DNA from: Blastomonas fulva
GTDB taxonomy: Bacteria > Pseudomonadota > Alphaproteobacteria > Sphingomonadales > Sphingomonadaceae
Direction of reading: 5' to 3'
Assembly: GCF_003431825.1 (NCBI RefSeq)
Contig: NZ_CP020083.1
Location: forward strand, 1,402,501 to 1,466,500
Length of the DNA: 64,000 nucleotides
In this document: positions 53,360 through 61,806 of the stretch, piece after piece
Numbering within the stretch: position 1 is the stretch's first letter
How the letters are laid out: each line of letters begins with the position of its first letter
Position numbers and translations under genes: made by a program
The notes under the pieces: generated by a model
Databases searched by the model: none
What the model was told of the DNA's origin: nothing
What the model saw: only the letters and a program-made list of their open reading frames with translations

Positions 53360-53569
53360 GTGAGCCTCAAGGCCATTGCTGAATATGCCGACCGGATCGA
53401 GGCCGAGATGGCCCGGCTGACGCTGGGCGCAGAGGGCATCGAGGCCCACATCTTCGACGGCGGCATGGCAGGACTTGGCCTGGGGTTCATGACCCCTGCG
53501 CGGCTGATGGTGCTGCCTGAAGATGCCGCGCGCGCCCGCGCGGTGCTGGAGCAGCTGGGCGAGGCCTGA
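53360..53569 (+). CDS. DUF2007 putative signal-transducing protein
   Basis: 69 residues. DUF2007 pattern: IEAEMARLTLGAEGIEAHI, GFMTPARLMVLPEDAARARAVL. GTG start. It resembles the GlnB-adjacent small alpha/beta proteins, but this is only a fold guess. Coupled to the PPOX-like gene. Confidence 0.65.
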   Translation: MSLKAIAEYADRIEAEMARLTLGAEGIEAHIFDGGMAGLGLGFMTPARLMVLPEDAARARAVLEQLGEA

Positions 53570-53720
53570 CCCGCGGCGCCGCAACGGGCGCCGTCTTTTT
53601 GTGCAAATGCAGCATGATCTGTGCCTAAAAATTGCGCACCCTTTCGCAGTTGCACAAATTTTGAACTGAACCCCCCGGCGCGCAGTTAGCGATTCATTAG
53701 GATTCCCCGGATTCCCGGAC

Positions 53721-53738
53721 TTGGCACGTCGCTTGCGT
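53721..53738 (+). promoter_or_regulatory. Sigma54 promoter of glnK-amtB
   Basis: TTGGCACGTCGCTTGCGT fits the -24/-12 consensus with GG at 53723-53724, GC at 53735-53736 and the required spacing. Transcription would start near 53748, 47 nt ahead of glnK. The AT-rich 53599-53665 upstream has GTGC/GCAC-rich half sites that could bind NtrC, not resolved by eye. Confidence 0.85.
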
Positions 53739-53794
53739 AGCATTCGGGCGATGACGAGGCTCGGCTTCGCAACAAAATTACAAAAGGGGGCGTA

Positions 53795-54133
53795 ATGAAA
53801 TTCATCATAGCCATCATCAAGCCGTTCCGGCTGGACGAGGTCCGCGAAGCGCTGACCAGCCTCGGTATTGCCGGCATGACGGTGACCGAGGTGAAGGGCT
53901 TTGGCCGCCAGAAGGGCCAGACCGAAATCTATCGCGGCGCCGAATACACCACCAACATGGTGCCCAAGCTCAAGATCGAGATCGCGGCGAGCGACGATAT
54001 CGCGCCTCAGGTGGTCGAAACCATCCAGGCGGCGGCAAACACGGATTCAATCGGTGACGGCAAGATCTTCGTTCTCGACCTCGCGGCGGCCACGCGCATC
54101 CGCACCGGCGAGACCGGCGACACGGCACTGTAA
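53795..54133 (+). CDS. glnK: Nitrogen regulatory protein P-II (GlnK)
   Basis: 112 residues, canonical PII. The T-loop FGRQKGQTEIYRGAEYTTN carries uridylylation Tyr51 (and Tyr46), and the C-terminal DGKIFVLDLAAATRIRTGE is intact. It trims AmtB and senses 2-oxoglutarate/ATP and glutamine. The gene has its own sigma54 promoter and precedes amtB by 12 nt, the usual glnK-amtB operon. Confidence 0.97.
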   Translation: MKFIIAIIKPFRLDEVREALTSLGIAGMTVTEVKGFGRQKGQTEIYRGAEYTTNMVPKLKIEIAASDDIAPQVVETIQAAANTDSIGDGKIFVLDLAAATRIRTGETGDTAL

Positions 54134-54145
54134 GGGGAAGGGGGA

Positions 54146-55621
54146 ATGATGAAACCTTTGCACAAGATTGGCGCTGTTGTCGGGACGACCGCGCTTTCGT
54201 TTTTCGTATCGGCGCAGGCCTGGGCGCAGGAGGTGGCCGAACAGGTCGCTGAAGCCGCGCCCGCCGTCGCCGAAGCCGTTGCTGAAGGCCCGATCAAGGC
54301 GCCGACCGTCGAGCAGATGGCCGGCATGGTCGACAAGGGCGACACCACCTGGATGCTGATCTCGTCGGTGCTGGTGCTCATGATGTCGATCCCCGGCCTC
54401 GCGCTGTTCTACGGCGGCCTGGTTCGCACCAAGAACATGTTGTCGGTGCTAATGCAGGTGCTCACCATCGTTTCGGTGGCGGCATTGGTCTGGGTCAGCT
54501 GGGGCTATACCATGGCCTTCACCAGCGGCTCGCCCTTCGTCGGCGGTTTCGACAAGATGTTCCTCGCAGGGGTCGATGGCACCACCTTCGCCGCCACCTT
54601 CTCGAACAACGTCTACATCCCCGAACTCGCGTTCGTGATCTTCCAGATGACGTTTGCCTGCATCACACCGGCGCTGATCGTCGGCGCGTTTGCAGAGCGC
54701 ATCAAGTTCACCCCGCTGATCATCTTCACCGTACTGTGGCTGACTTTGTGCTATTTCCCGGTCGCGCACATGGTGTGGTACTGGGCTGGCCCGGACTTCC
54801 TGCCCGACGCACCGACCGATACCGGCTTCCTGTGGGGCATGGGCGCGCTCGACTTCGCTGGCGGCACCGTGGTTCACATCAACGCAGGCATTGCAGGCCT
54901 TGTCGGCTGCCTCGTGATCGGCAAGCGTCTGGGCTACAAGACAGAGAACATGCCGCCGCACTCGCTGGTGATGACCATGATCGGCGCCTCGCTGCTGTGG
55001 GTGGGCTGGTTCGGCTTCAATGCCGGCTCCAACCTGGAAGCCAACGGCGTCACTGCGGTTGCCTTCATCAACACCTTCGTCGCCACCGCCGCTGCCACCG
55101 TGGCATGGGCCGTGATCGAACAGATCGTCCACAAGAAGCCCTCGCTGCTGGGTGCTGCCACAGGGGCCGTCGCCGGTCTGGTCGCGATCACCCCGGCTTC
55201 GGGCCTGGCCGCTCCCATGACCTCGATCCTGCTCGGTTTTGCAGCCTCGATCGTCTGCTTCTTCTTCGTCACCACGGTGAAGAACAAGATGGGCTATGAC
55301 GACTCGCTCGACGTGTTCGGCGTCCACTGCATCGGTGGCATCGTCGGCGCCATCGGCACCGGCATCGTCGCCGACCCGGCGCTCGGCGGACAGGGCTTCT
55401 TCGACTACACCGTGTTCCCGGCAGCGGTCGGCGAATACGACATGGCCGCCCAGGTCATCACCCAGATCAAGGCGGTGGGTATCACCATCCTGTGGTCCGG
55501 CGTGGTCTCGGCCGTCCTGTTCTACGCCCTCAAGTTCACCATCGGTCTGCGCCCCACAGAAGAGGTCGAGCAGGCTGGTCTCGACATCGCCGAGCATGGC
55601 GAACGGGCTTACAATTACTGA
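54146..55621 (+). CDS. amtB: Ammonium transporter AmtB
   Basis: 491 residues. A signal-peptide-like N-terminus (about 1-28, ending AWAQE) is followed by an Ala/Glu/Val-rich spacer, then 11 membrane segments. The twin pore histidines lie in VHINAGIAG and GVHCIGG, and GGLVRTKNM starts the first core helix. ATG 54146 has AAGGGGG directly ahead; the ATG 3 nt further on is equally possible. A 13-bp hairpin lies past the stop. Confidence 0.94.
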   Translation: MMKPLHKIGAVVGTTALSFFVSAQAWAQEVAEQVAEAAPAVAEAVAEGPIKAPTVEQMAGMVDKGDTTWMLISSVLVLMMSIPGLALFYGGLVRTKNMLSVLMQVLTIVSVAALVWVSWGYTMAFTSGSPFVGGFDKMFLAGVDGTTFAATFSNNVYIPELAFVIFQMTFACITPALIVGAFAERIKFTPLIIFTVLWLTLCYFPVAHMVWYWAGPDFLPDAPTDTGFLWGMGALDFAGGTVVHINAGIAGLVGCLVIGKRLGYKTENMPPHSLVMTMIGASLLWVGWFGFNAGSNLEANGVTAVAFINTFVATAAATVAWAVIEQIVHKKPSLLGAATGAVAGLVAITPASGLAAPMTSILLGFAASIVCFFFVTTVKNKMGYDDSLDVFGVHCIGGIVGAIGTGIVADPALGGQGFFDYTVFPAAVGEYDMAAQVITQIKAVGITILWSGVVSAVLFYALKFTIGLRPTEEVEQAGLDIAEHGERAYNY

Positions 55622-55633
55622 CTTTTCAAGTTT

Positions 55634-55669
55634 GGTCTGTGGCGCGAACCGCTAGCCGCGCCACAGACC
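55634..55669 (+). terminator. Strong hairpin after amtB
   Basis: A perfect 13-bp stem (55634-55646 with 55657-55669, 10-nt loop) begins 12 nt past the amtB stop. No U-tract follows. A weak second stem with T7 (55703-55734) lies further on. These likely end the glnK-amtB mRNA. Confidence 0.65.
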
Positions 55670-55799
55670 TCCAGAGGTTCCTCCTGCGAACTGACAACTC
55701 AAGGCCGGGGTGGCAACATCACGGCCATTTTTTTGTCCGCGCCGCGCGGGTCGTCGCAGCGCTGCAACCTTCGATCTGCGTTGCATATCGAAACTGTAT

Positions 55800-55813
55800 T
55801 GACAAAGCTGTCA
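55800..55813. promoter_or_regulatory. Operator-like palindrome TGACA-N4-TGTCA
   Basis: TGACAAAGCTGTCA is a perfect inverted repeat 92-105 nt ahead of the P450 start, and TTGACA within it (55799-55804) may be a -35 element. This is the form of a TetR-type operator. No regulator gene is nearby. Confidence 0.45.
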
Positions 55814-55904
55814 GTAAGGTGAGACTTTCAAGCAGACCGCCAAAACAGCGGCGCCGCCGGGCTCATCGCATCCCGGTCATATTGCGACACGCAAGGAGAG
55901 AGCC

Positions 55905-57143
55905 ATGGCCACCGTTTTCAAAGACCCCGGCGCCGAGCTGACCTACGACATGAGCGATGCCTCATGGTATGTCGAAGACCGCTGGCAGGAACCGTTTGCA
56001 CAGCTGCGCGCGCACGATCCGATCCACTGGACCCAGGGCGGATCGTTCGGCGATTTCTGGAACGTCACCAGCCACAAGGCGATCCAGCACGTCGAGGCGC
56101 TGCCCGAGATCTTCTCGTCATCCTATGAGTTCGGCGGCATCACGCTCGCCGACCGGATCGACGACGGCACCGAGCTGATCATGCCTATGTTCATCGCGAT
56201 GGACCGGCCCAAGCACACCGGCCAGCGCCGCACCGTCGCGCCCGCGTTCACGCCGTCGGAAATGAAGCGGATGTCCGACGATATCCGCATGCGCACCGCC
56301 GAGCTGCTCGATACCCTGCCCTGGGACAAGCCGTTCGACTGGGTCGACACCGTGTCGATCGAGCTCACCACGCAGATGCTCGCGATCCTGTTCGATTTCC
56401 CCTGGGCCGACCGCCGCAAGCTGACCGAATGGTCCGACTGGGCAGGTGACATCGAGCTGGTGCACTCCGAAGAGCTGCGCGCCGAGCGCCTGAAGCACCT
56501 CTACGAGATGGGCGCCTATTTCAAGAATCTGTGGGACGCCAAGATCAACGCCGAGCCGACCCCCGATCTGATCTCGATGATGATTCATTCGGACGCGATG
56601 GCGGAGATGGACGAGCTCGAGTTCATGGGCAACCTCATCCTGCTGATCGTCGGCGGCAACGACACCACCCGCAACTCGATGTCGGGCCTCGCTTATGGCC
56701 TGCACCAGTTCCCCGAACAGCGCGAGAAGCTCGAGCAGAACCCGAGCCTGATTCCCAATGCGGTGCAGGAAATCATCCGCTGGCAGACCCCGCTCGCGCA
56801 TATGCGCCGCACCGCGCTCGCCGATTACGACCTGTTCGGCAAGACCATCAAGAAAGGCGACAAGCTTGCCTTGTGGTACATCTCGGGCAACCGCGACGAG
56901 ACCGTGTTCGAGGACGCTGACAGCATCATCGTCGATCGCGAGAACGCGCGGCGGCATCTGGCGTTCGGCTATGGCATCCACCGCTGCGTCGGTGCGCGGC
57001 TGGCAGAGCTGCAGATTGCGATCCTGCTCGAGGAAATGGCCAAGCGCCGGATGCGGGTGAATGTGCTCGCCGAACCCGAGCGGGTGCGCGCCTGCTTCGT
57101 CCACGGCTATCGCTCGATGCAGGTGCAACTGAGCAAATATTGA
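55905..57143 (+). CDS. Cytochrome P450, CYP153-like
   Basis: 412 residues. I-helix LIVGGNDTTRNSMSG (248-261), E289-x-x-R292, the TPLAHMRRTA segment (295-304) and heme loop FGYGIHRCVGARL with Cys361 are characteristic of the CYP153 alkane/fatty-acid omega-hydroxylase group. It likely inserts oxygen at the terminal carbon of medium-chain alkanes or related molecules; the substrate is inferred. Ferredoxin and ferredoxin reductase genes, its usual partners, are absent. GGAGAG lies 5 nt upstream of the start. An operator-like palindrome lies upstream. Confidence 0.88.
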   Translation: MATVFKDPGAELTYDMSDASWYVEDRWQEPFAQLRAHDPIHWTQGGSFGDFWNVTSHKAIQHVEALPEIFSSSYEFGGITLADRIDDGTELIMPMFIAMDRPKHTGQRRTVAPAFTPSEMKRMSDDIRMRTAELLDTLPWDKPFDWVDTVSIELTTQMLAILFDFPWADRRKLTEWSDWAGDIELVHSEELRAERLKHLYEMGAYFKNLWDAKINAEPTPDLISMMIHSDAMAEMDELEFMGNLILLIVGGNDTTRNSMSGLAYGLHQFPEQREKLEQNPSLIPNAVQEIIRWQTPLAHMRRTALADYDLFGKTIKKGDKLALWYISGNRDETVFEDADSIIVDRENARRHLAFGYGIHRCVGARLAELQIAILLEEMAKRRMRVNVLAEPERVRACFVHGYRSMQVQLSKY

Positions 57144-57221
57144 AGCCGAATCGGCTGATCCGGCGTAACTGTGATCGTGCTCCGGTCGAACAGACCGGGC
57201 ACGGACACGGGATGACAGGAT

Positions 57222-57725
57222 ATGGACAGACGCACCTTCTTCGAACGCGGGCTGATCGGCGCGGCAGGGATAGGCCTGTTCGGGCTGGGATCGTTCACGC
57301 TCGGCGGCGCCAGCGCAAAGCCCAAGGGCAAGTTCGAGATCACCAGGACTGACGCCGAATGGAAGCGCCAGCTGACCGCGGACCAGTATTACGTCCTGCG
57401 CACCGAAGGCACCGAGCGGCCGTTCTCGAGCCCGCTCGACAAGGAAAAGCGGGCCGGCACCTTCATCTGCGCCGGATGCCAGCTGCCGTTGTTTTCATCC
57501 AGAACCAAATTCGACAGCGGCACCGGCTGGCCCAGCTTCTATGCGCCTTTGCCCAAGGCCGTGGGGACCAGCACCGACCGCCTGCTGGGCTATCCGCGCA
57601 CCGAGGTCCACTGCAGGCGCTGCGGCGGGCATCTGGGGCATGTCTTCGAGGACGGCCCCAAGCCCACGGGGCTGCGCTACTGCATGAACGGCGATGCCAT
57701 GCTGTTCCGGGTGGGCAAGGCGTAA
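57222..57725 (+). CDS. msrB: Peptide-methionine (R)-S-oxide reductase MsrB, Tat-exported
   Basis: 167 residues. Zinc pairs Cys83/Cys86 and Cys131/Cys134, and catalytic Cys154 in RYCMNG. A 32-residue N-terminus with DRRTFFERGLIGAAG and a hydrophobic run resembles a twin-arginine signal, so this MsrB repairs periplasmic or envelope methionine sulfoxides after folding in the cytosol with its metal. GGAT/AGGAT is near the start. A REP-type element follows its stop. Confidence 0.88.
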   Translation: MDRRTFFERGLIGAAGIGLFGLGSFTLGGASAKPKGKFEITRTDAEWKRQLTADQYYVLRTEGTERPFSSPLDKEKRAGTFICAGCQLPLFSSRTKFDSGTGWPSFYAPLPKAVGTSTDRLLGYPRTEVHCRRCGGHLGHVFEDGPKPTGLRYCMNGDAMLFRVGKA

Positions 57726-57727
57726 AA

Positions 57728-57887
57728 AATCCTCCCCGAGCTTGTCTCGGGGAGGGGGACCGTTCGCGAAGCGAATGGTGGAGGGGAAGCGAGTTTGCGC
57801 TCCCCGCCCGAAATGTACGATCCCGCTGCCCCTCCACCACCAGCTCCGCTGGCGGTCCCCCTCCCCCAGCAAGCTGGGGGAGGATTT
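57728..57887. repeat. Paired REP/BIME-like inverted repeat element
   Basis: About 160 bp. Left arm (57728-57761) starts with AATCCTCCCC and right arm (57853-57887) ends with GGGGGAGGATTT; the two are imperfect inverted repeats of ~34 bp. A second inner pair (GGTGGAGGGG near 57777-57786 and CCCCTCCACC near 57830-57839) is nested inside. Such elements occur in many copies in sphingomonad genomes. It lies between convergent msrB and the helicase gene. Confidence 0.7.
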
Positions 57888-57905
57888 GAAGGGTTCTAAA
57901 TTCGA

Positions 57906-59300
57906 TCAGCCGATCCGCTTGACGCTGTCCTTGTGCGCGCCGACGCCGCCGACGCGGGCACCGCCGCCGCCACCGCCACCCGAGCGGCCACCGCCGCCAC
58001 CGGGACGACCACCACCGCCCGAGCGACGACGTGCGCCGTCACGCTTGGGGCCGTAGTTGCGGCCACCGGGGCCCGAGCGATCGCCGCTGCCACGTTCGCC
58101 ACCGCGACCGCCGCCGCCCGAATTGACGGGCGCCTTGACCGGGGGCGGAAGCTGCGCTGCGGCTTCGCTGAAGCCCTTGGGCAGCGGCATCGGCACCGGC
58201 TTCACCTTGGTGAGGCGTTCGATGTCCTTGAGCAGGCCGCGCTCGTCACCGCTGACGAAAGCAATCGCGATGCCGTCGGCGCCGTTGCGCGCGGTACGAC
58301 CGATACGGTGGACGTACTGCTCGGCCACGTTGGGCAGATCATAGTTGAACACATGGCTGACACCGGTGATGTCGATGCCGCGTGCCGCGATATCGGTCGC
58401 GATCAGGACCTTGATTTCGTTGTCCTTGAACGCCTTCAATGCGGCAGTCCGCTGGCCCTGGCTCTTGTTGCCATGGATCGCGGCGGAACGGATGCCCGCA
58501 CCTGCCAGCGCGCGCACCACCTTGTCCGCGCCATGCTTGGTGCGGGTGAAGACGAGCGTGCGTTCGGGGCGGATTTCCTGCAGCTTGAGCGTGAGAAGCG
58601 CCTGCTTCTCGCTCTGGCTGACGAAGGTGACATACTGTTCGACGCGCTCGGCCGTCGTCGCCTGCGGGGCGACTTCGACGCGGACCGGGTTGTTCAGGAA
58701 CCGCGCACCCAGCTCGGCAATCGCCTTGGGCATGGTCGCGGAGAAGAACAGGCTCTGGCGGTTCTTGGGCAGCATCGATGCGATGCGCTTCAGCGGCACG
58801 ATGAAGCCGAGGTCCATCATCTGGTCGGCTTCGTCGAGCACGAAGATCTCGACATTCTCGAGCGTCACCGCGCGCTGCTCGATCAGGTCGAGCAGGCGGC
58901 CCGGCGTTGCGACGAGAACGTCGGTGCCGGGAACCAGCTTCTTCTTCTGCTGGAAGATCGGCACGCCGCCGAAGATGCAGTTGACCGAAAGGTTCAGGAA
59001 GCGCGCATATTCGCGGATGTTCTCGGCGATCTGCGCGGCCAGTTCGCGGGTCGGCGAGAGGACCAGCATGCGCACGCCCTTGTGCGTGCGGCCCTTGGAT
59101 TCCTTGGCGAGGTGATGCAGCGAGGGCAGCGAGAAGGCTGCGGTCTTGCCGGTGCCGGTCTGCGCGATACCGAGCAGGTCGCGGCCCTGCAACAATGCGG
59201 GGATGGCATCGCGCTGGATCGGCGTCGGGGTATCGTAACCCTTGGAATCGAGCGCGCGCAGGATCGGATCGGCAAGGCCAAGTTCATGGAAATAAGACAT
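57906..59300 (-). CDS. DEAD-box RNA helicase (RhlE-like)
   Basis: 464 residues. Q-motif PTPIQRDAIP, Walker A AQTGTGKT (45-52), DEAD box in VLDEADQMMDLGF, SAT in FFSATMPK and HRIGRTAR are complete. The C-terminal ~80 residues are Gly/Arg-rich with RGG- and GGGG-repeats (GGGGRGGERGSGDRSG), a likely unstructured RNA-binding tail. It remodels RNA in ribosome assembly or RNA decay. The start has no strong Shine-Dalgarno. Upstream is a long gene-free space. Confidence 0.9.
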   Translation of the reverse strand: MSYFHELGLADPILRALDSKGYDTPTPIQRDAIPALLQGRDLLGIAQTGTGKTAAFSLPSLHHLAKESKGRTHKGVRMLVLSPTRELAAQIAENIREYARFLNLSVNCIFGGVPIFQQKKKLVPGTDVLVATPGRLLDLIEQRAVTLENVEIFVLDEADQMMDLGFIVPLKRIASMLPKNRQSLFFSATMPKAIAELGARFLNNPVRVEVAPQATTAERVEQYVTFVSQSEKQALLTLKLQEIRPERTLVFTRTKHGADKVVRALAGAGIRSAAIHGNKSQGQRTAALKAFKDNEIKVLIATDIAARGIDITGVSHVFNYDLPNVAEQYVHRIGRTARNGADGIAIAFVSGDERGLLKDIERLTKVKPVPMPLPKGFSEAAAQLPPPVKAPVNSGGGGRGGERGSGDRSGPGGRNYGPKRDGARRRSGGGGRPGGGGGRSGGGGGGGARVGGVGAHKDSVKRIG

Positions 59301-59624
59301 AAGTGTACTCTATACAGAGCAAGGCGCTGGCCGCTCCCAAATGGGCGGCGCGCGCATTGCGGGGTTCAGAAGCGCCTGGGGGTTCCAGGAACTTCAGGAA
59401 AACGCCCCGCGTGAATTGGGATGTTCGTTGGATCAAGCAGCGGGGTTTCATGACCCGGCCATTCGGACCTGTGTCTGATCCCGGAGGGATCACTGCAGAT
59501 CGACGTTCACGCTGCCGGTTCGTAAGGGGCTTTGGGAAGGATTCCCGTGCCTAGGCGCGCTGCTTGGTTGGCCATATGGCGATAACCCTGCCCGATAGCA
59601 AGGAAATTCGCGTGGGCGCGTGGC
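59301..59624. other. Long leader/intergenic region ahead of the helicase
   Basis: 324 bp without a supported gene. On the minus strand it would be the 5' region of the helicase mRNA. It has several GC-rich stem candidates, e.g. TTCCTGGAACCCCCAGG near 59385-59400, and short runs near GGAACATCC. A long, structured leader would fit temperature or autoregulation of a DEAD-box gene, but this is inference. No confident promoter was found. Confidence 0.4.
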
Positions 59625-59825
59625 TCAGGCGGCTTCCTGCACGTCCGCCGGGCCGCCGATCAGCACGAAACGGCGGTCGCAATAGCCGCATTCGACATAG
59701 CCCTTCTCGTCGATCTGCAGCCAGACGCGCGGGTGCCCCAGCGCTGCGCCGCCGCGAACGTCGCTCGCGCCATCGCAGGCGACGCGGGGGGTGTTGGTGC
59801 GGACGGTTTCAGGAGGCGTGATCAT
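59625..59825 (-). CDS. Small zinc-finger domain protein
   Basis: 66 residues. The C-terminal half has [13 protein letters not shown], a CxxC zinc knuckle of the zf-CHCC/NDUFS6-like family, with His in LGHPRVW as further ligand. Such proteins are common near acyl-CoA or respiratory genes; function unknown. ATG 59825 is chosen; the frame could begin further upstream at 59939, but that region overlaps the ligase gene. Confidence 0.75.
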   Translation of the reverse strand: MITPPETVRTNTPRVACDGASDVRGGAALGHPRVWLQIDEKGYVECGYCDRRFVLIGGPADVQEAA

Positions 59826-59886
59826 GGCTGGTGCGATTATCAAAGATGCTGCGCTCGCGCAATCGGGCTTTCGCGCGATGACCGCA

Positions 59887-61710
59887 TCATGCCTTGTACA
59901 GCCCGTCGAGGCGGTCCTGATAGCGCCCGCGGATGACATGGCGGCGGATCTTCATCGAGGGAGTCATCTCGCCATTCTCGATGGTGAACGGCTCATCGGC
60001 AAAGGCGAACTGGCGGACCTTCTCGATCACCGACAGATCGGCATTGACCCGGTCGAGCGCGGCGCGGACCGCGGACTTGAACGCCGGATTGGCCTGCAGC
60101 GCGGCAAAATCCACCTTCACCCCCTGCGCCGTGGCCCACTCCATCGCCCATTCGGGGTCCGGAACCACCAGCCCGACCAGATAGGGGCGGCGGTCGCCCA
60201 TCACCATCGCCTGGTGAATTTCGGGCTGCAGCGTCAGCATGCCCTCGACCTTCTGCGGCGAGACGTTGTCGCCCTTGTCGTTGACGATCAGGTCCTTCTT
60301 GCGGTCGGTGATCGCGATTCGGCCTGCTTCGTCGATATGGCCGATGTCGCCGGTGTGCAGCCAGCCGTCCTTGAGCACGCGCGCGGTCTCTTCCGGGTTC
60401 TGCCAATAGCCGTGCATCACCAGTTCGCCGCGCACCAGGATTTCGCCGTCCTCGGCAATTGCCACCTCGGTGTCGGCGAGCGGCGGGCCCACCGTATCCA
60501 TCTTGATCCCCACCGACGGGCGGTTGCACGCGATGATCGGCGCCGCCTCGGTCTGGCCATAGCCCTGCAGCAGCGTGATGCCGAGCGCGTGGAAGAACAC
60601 GCCGATCTCGGGATTGAGCGGCGCGCCGCCCGAGACCATCGCCTTGACCCTGCCGCCGAAGCGCGCCTGGATCTTGGGGCGCAGGCTTTTCGACAGGATG
60701 AAGTCCATCGGCTTGTCGACCAGCCCCGCCCGGCCCGCCAGCTGCTTCTCGCCCAAGGTCATCGCGCGTTCGAACAGGAAGTTGGCGACCTTGCCCTGCT
60801 TCTGGATCTGCTTGAGGATGCGTGCGCGCAGCACTTCGAACAGCCGCGGCACCACCACCATCAGCGTCGGGCGCACCTCCTCGATGTTGCTGGCGAGCTT
60901 TTCCAGCCCTTCGGAATAATAGATCTGCGCGCCCAGCCCGATCGGGAAGAACTGGCCAGCGCTGTGTTCATAGGCGTGGCTGAGCGGCAGGAAGGAGAGG
61001 AACGCCTCGTCCTCCCAGCGGAAATCCTCGGCGATCACGCGGGTGGGGCCTGCGACATTGTGCAGGATCGCCCCATGGTGCTGCATCACCCCGCGCGGCG
61101 CCCCGCCGGTGCCGCTGGTGTAGATGATGCACGCGGTGTCGTCGCGGGTGAGCAGCGCGGCGTCGGCGCGCACCTGCGCCATCAGATCGGCCTGGCGGGC
61201 GGAATCGCCGGTCACCAGATCGGCCCAATTGTGGGTTCGGAAGCGGCTGGCCTGGCCGACCTTCATCGGCTCCATGCCGATCACGTGCCAGGCGTTGCCC
61301 GCGCGCAACACCGCGGGCAGCAGCGTGCGCGCCAGCTTGGCGTTGGAGACGATCACCGCGCGCGCGCCCGAATTGTCGAGAATGTGCTGGTGGTCCCGCT
61401 CGGTGTTGGTGGTGTAGGTCGGCACCGTGATGCAGCCTGCCGCCATGATCGCAAGATCGGCGATGCACCATTCGGGCCGGTTTTCGCTGACCAGCATCAC
61501 CCTGTCGCCGCGCGCCAGCCCCATGTCTTTCAGCGCATGCGCAAGCTCTGCCACCTGGCCCGCCGCTTCGCTCCAGCTGATCGAGACCCAGGCCCCGCCG
61601 CGCTTGGCCCACAAGAAGGGCCTGGCGCCCAGCTCGTCGGCGCGGGCAAAGAACATGGCGACCAGATTGTCGAACTGCGCAAACTGGTCGAGGGACGTGT
61701 TGGCGATCAC
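59887..61710 (-). CDS. Long-chain fatty acid--CoA ligase family protein
   Basis: 607 residues of the ANL superfamily. AMP-binding motif [13 protein letters not shown], then GYGQTEAAP, and [29 protein letters not shown]. It activates long-chain or aromatic acids to acyl-CoA with ATP. The GTG at 61710 is used because AGGAG lies 10 nt upstream; the reading frame extends to a TTG at 61728. C-terminal Lys that acts in adenylation is in the [11 protein letters not shown] stretch. It precedes the zinc-finger gene by 61 bp. Confidence 0.9.
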   Translation of the reverse strand: MIANTSLDQFAQFDNLVAMFFARADELGARPFLWAKRGGAWVSISWSEAAGQVAELAHALKDMGLARGDRVMLVSENRPEWCIADLAIMAAGCITVPTYTTNTERDHQHILDNSGARAVIVSNAKLARTLLPAVLRAGNAWHVIGMEPMKVGQASRFRTHNWADLVTGDSARQADLMAQVRADAALLTRDDTACIIYTSGTGGAPRGVMQHHGAILHNVAGPTRVIAEDFRWEDEAFLSFLPLSHAYEHSAGQFFPIGLGAQIYYSEGLEKLASNIEEVRPTLMVVVPRLFEVLRARILKQIQKQGKVANFLFERAMTLGEKQLAGRAGLVDKPMDFILSKSLRPKIQARFGGRVKAMVSGGAPLNPEIGVFFHALGITLLQGYGQTEAAPIIACNRPSVGIKMDTVGPPLADTEVAIAEDGEILVRGELVMHGYWQNPEETARVLKDGWLHTGDIGHIDEAGRIAITDRKKDLIVNDKGDNVSPQKVEGMLTLQPEIHQAMVMGDRRPYLVGLVVPDPEWAMEWATAQGVKVDFAALQANPAFKSAVRAALDRVNADLSVIEKVRQFAFADEPFTIENGEMTPSMKIRRHVIRGRYQDRLDGLYKA

Positions 61711-61806
61711 CGGTATAAGGCTCCTCAAAGTGCCGCGCTTCGGCGCGCGGTCTTGTGATCACGGGTCTAGCGGGCTTTGGTTGCAGGAGCAATCAGTGCT
61801 GGCGGG

